A stretch of DNA of 64,000 nt from Deltaproteobacteria bacterium. GTDB taxonomy: Bacteria > Myxococcota > Kuafuiibacteriia > Kuafuiibacteriales > Kuafuiibacteriaceae. A program made the position numbers and the translations under genes. The DNA lies in contig JADJBV010000001.1 of the NCBI GenBank assembly GCA_016703535.1, positions 1,860,001 through 1,924,000 of the forward strand, given 5' to 3'. Below the pieces are notes generated by a model. That model was not told the origin of the DNA. It saw only the letters and a list, made by a program, of their open reading frames with translations, and ran no database searches. Below, piece after piece: positions 59,333 to 64,000 of this stretch (position 1 is the stretch's first letter; every line of letters starts with the position of its first letter).

Positions 59333-60247
59333 GTGTTTGCCCGACCCGAGCTGGAGGCGTTTTTGGAGGTGGTCCAGGCCCGGTCCATCCAGGCGGCGGC
59401 CACCCACTCCGGTCGCTCCCGGGCCACCTACCACCGGGCCTTGAACACCTTAGAAGAGGATCTGGGGACCGAACTTCTGCGTCGGGGCCCCGGCCAACGC
59501 CAGGCCGAGTTGACCCCGGCGGGGGAGGCCCTGGCGATCCGAGCCCGGGCCCTTTTGGAGCGCTGGGATCAGGGGTTGGCCAACCTCCACGACGCCCTCG
59601 GCCAACCCCGGGGGGTCCGGGTAGGGGCCATGGTTGGGGCCTTCGACCTGTTGGCCGACCTGATCTTGGAGCTCTTGGCCCAAGACCCCCTGATGCCGCT
59701 CCGCCTCAAGGAGCTCCCCGGGGCCGCGCTCCAAGATCACGTGCTCCGGGGGGACGTGGATCTGGGGTTCGGGACCGCCGATCCGGCGGGGCCTCCCAAA
59801 GGCCTACGTTTTACGCCCCTGGGGCCCCTGCCCTTTGCGGTGATCTTGCCGGCCGCCCAGGCTCCACTTTTCCCGGCGGCCCTGCGCCTGTCGGATCTCG
59901 ACGAGGTGCCGATGGTGGTGCACCGGGCGGGGCCAGCCCGGGAACACTTGGAGCGGGAGTTCGCCGCGGCCGGGGCCTTGACCTTGGTGCCGCTGGTGGA
60001 GGTCGAGTCGACGCCTCGGCTGGTCGACATGGTGGCCCGGGGTTTTGGGCCGGCGGTGGTCAGCCGGGTCCGGCTTTCGTTCCTCCCCGAAGGGGTGGTG
60101 GCCCGGCCGCTCCTCGACGGCCCCCAGCCGCTCCGGGCCGGCGTGTATATGCGGCGAGGGGCTCGGCTGTCGGGGCCGGCCAAGCTGCTGGTCACTCGAG
60201 CCCGGGCCCGCTTTCAGGCCTTGGCCGAGGCCCCCTTTCCGCGCTGA
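59333..60247 (+). CDS. LysR-family transcriptional regulator
   Basis: A 304-residue protein from GTG 59333. The N-terminal wHTH has the family order (FLEVVQARSIQAAATHSGRSRATYHRALNTLEEDLGTELLRRGPGQRQAELTPAGEAL). The C-terminal ~210 residues form the co-inducer-binding domain (VGAMVGAFDLLADLIL, HVLRGDVDLGFG, VPLVEVESTPRLVDMVARGFGPAVV). It is divergent from the aconitase-family gene across a palindrome, the usual set-up for a local regulator. The effector could be an organic acid related to the enzyme's substrate; this is inferred. Confidence 0.9.
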   Translation: MFARPELEAFLEVVQARSIQAAATHSGRSRATYHRALNTLEEDLGTELLRRGPGQRQAELTPAGEALAIRARALLERWDQGLANLHDALGQPRGVRVGAMVGAFDLLADLILELLAQDPLMPLRLKELPGAALQDHVLRGDVDLGFGTADPAGPPKGLRFTPLGPLPFAVILPAAQAPLFPAALRLSDLDEVPMVVHRAGPAREHLEREFAAAGALTLVPLVEVESTPRLVDMVARGFGPAVVSRVRLSFLPEGVVARPLLDGPQPLRAGVYMRRGARLSGPAKLLVTRARARFQALAEAPFPR

Positions 60248-60270
60248 TCCGGCCGGGGTAAATCGAGGCC

Positions 60271-60969
60271 ATGGACGAGCAGGCCTGGAAGGTGATCCAC
60301 ACGGTGTGGCCCGACCTGCTCCAGCCCTACCGCGAGCTGGTGCCCCACGGCGTGGCCCTGCTCCGAAGCGAAGACGACTGGACCCTCTTGCCCCACCCGG
60401 TGCGGCGGCGGGCCTTGGATCTGGCGCCGACCCCCCGCTCGCCGGACGCCGAAGCCCTGGCCGAAGAAGCGGCCGAGGACGCCTTGCGGGCCGGCTGGAC
60501 CGAGCTGGATCCGGTGGAGGGCGTGCGTTTCTTCGAGACCGAAGGGGTGCATCTTTCGATCGGCCTGGTCACCACCCCCTTGTTGTTGGGGGCGACCCCT
60601 TCGCTGCGTTTGGCCTTCGATCAGCCGTGGCCCGACGACGCCGGGGCGCCGGTCGAGACCAGCGAGATGTTCCAAAACTTGGTGCGGCGCCTATTGTCCT
60701 TGGACGGTGAACCCCAGCGGCTCGGCAAGTGGGTGACCATGGATCCCCAAGATCCGGGACGGTCCGACGTGATCCGGGAGTTGGTCACGCTCCCGTCCCG
60801 AGAGAGCTTGTTGCCCAAGTTCGAGGAGCTCGGCTTTCGTCCACCGGATCAGCCGGGCGGCGCCTGGATCTCGGAGAGCACCTCCAAGGCCTACGCGATC
60901 AAGGGGCTGGTCGAGAAGTCGGCGGACCACGCGACGGTCATCATGGAGCGCCGGCGTCACCTCACTTGA
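60271..60969 (+). CDS. Cytoplasmic protein of unknown function
   Basis: A 232-residue protein from ATG 60271 with no signal or membrane segment. Readable blocks: WPDLLQPYRELVPHGVALLRSEDDW, LAEEAAEDALRAGWTELDPVEGVRFFETEGVHLSIGLVTTPLLLGATPSLRLAF, and EMFQNLVRRLLSLDGEPQRLG, then a C-terminal SKAYAIKGLVEKSADHATVIM. It appears alpha/beta and conserved in character, but I do not recognise it. It follows the LysR gene by 23 bp on the same strand and overlaps the convergent lipoprotein gene by 8 bp. Confidence 0.65.
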   Translation: MDEQAWKVIHTVWPDLLQPYRELVPHGVALLRSEDDWTLLPHPVRRRALDLAPTPRSPDAEALAEEAAEDALRAGWTELDPVEGVRFFETEGVHLSIGLVTTPLLLGATPSLRLAFDQPWPDDAGAPVETSEMFQNLVRRLLSLDGEPQRLGKWVTMDPQDPGRSDVIRELVTLPSRESLLPKFEELGFRPPDQPGGAWISESTSKAYAIKGLVEKSADHATVIMERRRHLT

Positions 60970-62257
60970 GGGCCCGGAGCCGGACCATCGGGCTCGCGAC
61001 GGCGATCGGTTCATCGTCGATCAAATAGACGACGTCGCCCACCGCCGCTGAGTTCTTGAATGCGTCTTGGCCCGCGGTGGCGTAGCTGGCGCTGCCGCAC
61101 TCCAGGCCGTCGTCCATGCGCAGGCCGAGCACCGCGTCCTCGCCGCCGAACAAAGTGCCTCCGAAGGCCTGCTCCAACACGAAGGGGGTGGTCGCGGTGG
61201 GGGCGTCAAAGTGGAGCACCCAGGTGGTGTCGGTGCGCCGAAAAGCCAGGCCGTCCCGGGTCGCCAACACCGGACCCAACCCAACGATGTTCCGGAGCCC
61301 CCGGAGTTCGTCGTCGGGCTGCAACTCGAGTGGGTGCTCCCGCGGTGGGTTCGGCCACTCCGCCAACTCGACCACGCCGTGCCGGCTGCCGCGGTACAAC
61401 ACCACCCCCCGGGGCCCGAAGGCCGCGATCCGGGCGCTCCGCAGCGAATCGAGCTCCACCCGCTGGGTCTCGACCTGCCCTGCCTCCCAACGGTGCACCG
61501 CCGAGCTCGAGCTCATGGAGAAGAGCACCAGCGAAGGGCCCGCCCCGAACCCGCTGAGCGCGGCGGGCTCAACCTTCGGGAGCTGAGCCACCGGCTCGAA
61601 GCCTTCCCCTGGTCGGCCCCGAAAGACCTGGCCGTCGCCCCGGGCCACGTACACCTCGGCCCCCAAAGCCGGCACGTACAGCCCCGTATAGGCGGCCTCG
61701 GGCGACAACTCTCGAGACAGGGAGATGGTCGCGCTCTCCACCACAAACACGCCCTGATGGGTCCCCAACAAGGCTCGATCCCCATCGATGGCGCCAAAAA
61801 ACAGGGGCCGGCGCATGTCCGGGGCGAGGATGACCGGATCGGCCTGGAGGCGAGGGCAAGGGTCCGTCCCAGCGATCCGTAGTTCGAGGGCAAGAGGGGG
61901 CAGGCCCGGCGCCAAGCGAAAGCGGGGCGCGTCATCTTCCGAGGACCAGGCCCGCACCCAACTCGGCACGGGCAGCGGGCGCCCCTGGGCCTCGATGCGC
62001 ACCGGGCCCGCTTCCAGTCCAAGTTCACTCAGACTTCGGCCGTAACCCAGGAGGTGGATCGGCGGCTGGGCGCCTTCGGAGAAGGTCCAGCGGGCCGCAC
62101 CTTCCACCGGCAAGGCGGTGATGTTGAGCCCTTCCTTGGACGGCTCGAGCAACAACACCGATCGGGCCCCGTCGGTCGGCAACCATTGATAAGAGGGCTC
62201 CAAGGCGCAGGCGTTGACGCCGAAGAGGGCCAGCCCCAGAAGGCACCCCCGGCCCAT
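60962..62257 (-). CDS. Lipoprotein with propeller-like repeats, function unknown
   Basis: A 431-residue protein. ATG 62257 overlaps the aminotransferase stop (TAATG). LALFGVNAC gives lipidation at Cys17. The mature region alternates short strands and loops with G-x-x-x-F/Y-V pairs (GTHQGVFVVESATISLSRE, GAEVYVARGDGQVFRG, RGVVLYRGSRHGVVEL, DAVLGLRMDDGLECGS), a pattern of beta-propellers or repeat-based surface proteins. No specific family. Likely outer-membrane-anchored. Confidence 0.7.
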   Translation of the reverse strand: MGRGCLLGLALFGVNACALEPSYQWLPTDGARSVLLLEPSKEGLNITALPVEGAARWTFSEGAQPPIHLLGYGRSLSELGLEAGPVRIEAQGRPLPVPSWVRAWSSEDDAPRFRLAPGLPPLALELRIAGTDPCPRLQADPVILAPDMRRPLFFGAIDGDRALLGTHQGVFVVESATISLSRELSPEAAYTGLYVPALGAEVYVARGDGQVFRGRPGEGFEPVAQLPKVEPAALSGFGAGPSLVLFSMSSSSAVHRWEAGQVETQRVELDSLRSARIAAFGPRGVVLYRGSRHGVVELAEWPNPPREHPLELQPDDELRGLRNIVGLGPVLATRDGLAFRRTDTTWVLHFDAPTATTPFVLEQAFGGTLFGGEDAVLGLRMDDGLECGSASYATAGQDAFKNSAAVGDVVYLIDDEPIAVASPMVRLRALK

Positions 62258-63447
62258 TAGCCGGCCCCGTCGGCGGTGAGGCCCTTGGAGCGAAGGGCCT
62301 CGATCAAACGCGTGACGTCGGCCTCTTGGTTGTAGAGGTGGGTCGAGACCCGCAAGATCCGGAGGCCCGGCTTGGGGATGGTGAAGACCGGCACCTCGAT
62401 CTGGTGTTCGTCGAAGAGCTCGAAGTGGAGCCCGTCCATGGGCACCCGCCCCGGTCGCGGGCTTTGACCCGGCAAGATCATCGGCACCATCGCGCCGATC
62501 ATCGACTCGGGGCACGGCGCCGGCAGCCCGAGGGCCTCCACCAGCCGCGCCCGAACCCGCTTCGCTTGGTTGTGCAAGGTAGCTTGCACTTCTGTCCAAC
62601 CCCCCGGCAGCAGGTTTTGGAAGAAGTCGATGGCCACTGGCACGCTCAGGATCGCGCTGGGATCTAGGGTGCCGGTCCAGTCGAACTCGGCGAAAAACCG
62701 ATCCGGGTGTTCTTCGGGCAGGCTGGCGCCGTGGCTGATCACCAGGGGGCGCAGGCGCTGACGGAGATCACCCCGCACGTGCAAAAAGGCCGCACCTTTG
62801 CCGGCGCAGAGCCACTTGTGACAGTTGCCGGTGTAGTAGGCGGCGCCCAGGTCATCGAGGGCGATGGGCAACATGCCGGGGCCGTGGGCGCCGTCGACCA
62901 AGGTCTCGACGCCCCGCTCCCGCAAGGCCCGGACGATCGCTGGCAACGGCAACACCAAGGCGGTGGGGCTGGTCGCGTGATCGATCAAAGCCAACTTGGT
63001 CTTGGGCGTCACCGCTTCCATGATCGCGGCGGTCACTTGTTCGGGCGCCTCGATCGGGAAGGGCACTTGGGCGATCCGCACCGTGGCCCCGGCTCGGGCG
63101 GCATAAAAGGCGGCGGCGTTGTTGCACGCGTTGTAGCCGTGGTCGGTCAGCAAGATCTCGTCGCCGGGTGAAAGGGGGAAGGAGGCGAGGACCGTGTTGA
63201 CGCCGGTGGAGGCGTTGGGGACGAAGGCCAGATCCCGCGGCGAAGCGCCCAAAAACTCGGCCAGCCGGGATCGGACCTCTTGATACAAACCTGGCAAATC
63301 CCGGGCGAAGAAGGTCACCGGCTCCTGGTGCAACCGGGCCTGGATCGCCAGCTGCGCGTCGATGACCACCCGAGGACAGGCGCCGAAGGATCCGTGGTTG
63401 AGGAAGGTGACCTTCGGATCCAAGGTCCAGTGCTGCGCAAAAGTCAC
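62257..63447 (-). CDS. Class V aminotransferase (isopenicillin-N-epimerase-like)
   Basis: A 396-residue protein from GTG 63447; upstream codons in frame look non-coding. VTFLNHGSFGACPRVV at the start and FVPNASTGVNTVLASFPLSPGDEILLTDHGYNACNNAAAFYAARAGATV match the NifS/CsdA-related, epimerase-like group. The PLP region has VDGAHGPGMLPI and YTGNCHKWLCAGKGAAFLHV, where His-Lys carries the cofactor lysine. Function could be epimerase, aminotransferase or cysteine desulfurase-type; context does not decide. The lipoprotein gene overlaps its stop. Confidence 0.88.
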   Translation of the reverse strand: MTFAQHWTLDPKVTFLNHGSFGACPRVVIDAQLAIQARLHQEPVTFFARDLPGLYQEVRSRLAEFLGASPRDLAFVPNASTGVNTVLASFPLSPGDEILLTDHGYNACNNAAAFYAARAGATVRIAQVPFPIEAPEQVTAAIMEAVTPKTKLALIDHATSPTALVLPLPAIVRALRERGVETLVDGAHGPGMLPIALDDLGAAYYTGNCHKWLCAGKGAAFLHVRGDLRQRLRPLVISHGASLPEEHPDRFFAEFDWTGTLDPSAILSVPVAIDFFQNLLPGGWTEVQATLHNQAKRVRARLVEALGLPAPCPESMIGAMVPMILPGQSPRPGRVPMDGLHFELFDEHQIEVPVFTIPKPGLRILRVSTHLYNQEADVTRLIEALRSKGLTADGAG

Positions 63448-63569
63448 GGCGGGATGGTAACGCCCACGGACCCGCCGCGAAACAACGACCGGGAAGGTGG
63501 ACGTCGACGACCCGAGGTTCGGAAAAGACGACTGCCCAGGCCCCCGGAGCGATGTCATGATGGGGGCCG

Positions 63570-64000
63570 GTGGCTCCCCTGGCCAAACTTCCGTCATCGG
63601 CCCTGATCTTTGGGCTCGGGATCGCGTGCGCCGTTTTGGCGTGCCGACCGGCCAGTCCGGCCCAGGCCCAAGCCACGGCGCCCCTTCGTTTCGTCGAGAA
63701 GGTGACGGGCGGCGCACCCCCCAACGCGGCCCTGCCGATGATCATCGGGATCCACGGCCTCGGCGACAACCCGGAGAGCTTCGCCCAGCTCCTCGAGACC
63801 TTGCCCTTCCCGGCCCGACTGATCTTCCCGGCCGGGCCGCTCCCTTCCGGCGAAGGCCACAGCTGGTTTCCGGTTCGGGTGCGGGATCGGGATCCAGAGG
63901 CCTTGGCCCAGGGGATCGAGGGGGCTTTGCCGGCCCTGGTGGGCATGGTGGAGGACCTGGCCAAGCGGCGCCCCACCGTCGGTAAGCCGGTGGTGACGGG
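63570..64000 (+). CDS. Lipoprotein alpha/beta hydrolase, 3' end outside window
   Basis: An open plus-strand frame from GTG 63570 that runs off the window end (143 residues visible). VLAC gives a lipoprotein Cys at 25. After the linker come PMIIGIHGLGDNPESFAQLLE (oxyanion-hole HG motif) and RLIFPAGPLPSGEGHSWFPV, matching carboxylesterase/phospholipase-type hydrolases (EstB-like). It stops at GKPVVTG, right before the expected GxSxG nucleophile. Enzyme class is supported, substrate unknown. Confidence 0.8.
   Translation, partial: MAPLAKLPSSALIFGLGIACAVLACRPASPAQAQATAPLRFVEKVTGGAPPNAALPMIIGIHGLGDNPESFAQLLETLPFPARLIFPAGPLPSGEGHSWFPVRVRDRDPEALAQGIEGALPALVGMVEDLAKRRPTVGKPVVT

Overview
The window is GC-rich (about two thirds G+C by eye), nearly all coding, and makes heavy use of GTG and TTG starts with stop/start overlaps. 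Two Ser/Thr kinases carry C-terminal PEGA domains. There are also DUF4388, FHA and MopE-type cysteine-rich proteins, and a long thrombospondin-type-3 repeat protein ending in a Cys-Arg/hydrophobic/Arg tail like the MYXO-CTERM signal. Together these point to a myxobacterium or close relative (Myxococcota). No rRNA, tRNA, phage, complete insertion sequence or CRISPR array was seen.

Layout. 1-2.2 kb (minus): a partial DUF4388 protein and a zinc-ribbon protein with a CcmI-type C-terminus. 2.2-3.2 kb: about 1 kb with no convincing gene but some hairpin-forming sequence. 3.2-5.7 kb (plus): a lipoprotein and a GH113-like glycosidase. 5.7-10.0 kb (minus): PEGA kinase, LysM/TPR protein and a degenerate amidohydrolase. 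10.2-12.9 kb: bifunctional Rel and RidA. 12.9-16.1 kb (minus): purM, purN and an FAD oxidoreductase. 16.2-19.2 kb: a VapB-like antitoxin, a Sua5/YrdC protein and a second PEGA kinase. 19.2-26.7 kb: the TSP3 giant, secreted unknowns, an intergenic repeat and a three-FHA protein. 26.9-29.8 kb: a copper operon copZ-copA-csoR behind a palindromic CsoR-type operator. 29.8-33.4 kb: a nucleotide-exchanger/HEAT protein with a cyclic-nucleotide-binding partner. 33.5-38.1 kb: a frameshifted envelope lipoprotein, a MopE-type lipoprotein, a sigma54 activator and a TetR regulator. 38.2-42.5 kb: MutT, a methyltransferase lipoprotein, a sigma-70 family factor and a BamB/YfgM-like pair.

The most interesting region is 42.5-53.9 kb, eleven plus-strand genes mostly joined by stop/start overlaps. 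They encode two predicted outer-membrane proteins, a TPR lipoprotein, a MotA-like and a MotB-like stator pair, and a single-pass membrane protein whose cytoplasmic half resembles FliG by eye. These are followed by more lipoproteins, a TonB-C-like protein, a beta-barrel and a TPR-like periplasmic protein. No other flagellar gene is present. I read it as a candidate flagellum-independent, proton- or sodium-driven envelope machine (motility, transport or envelope mechanics).

53.9-57.3 kb looks like an accessory islet: a possible DUF416-like protein, an HNH endonuclease with an internal palindromic repeat array, and an Imm11-like protein. 57.3-64 kb returns to housekeeping-type genes: a domain-permuted aconitase-family hydratase divergent from a LysR regulator across a clean palindrome, a lipoprotein, a class V aminotransferase and a partial alpha/beta hydrolase.

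All family assignments come from reading motifs by eye; no database search was possible.
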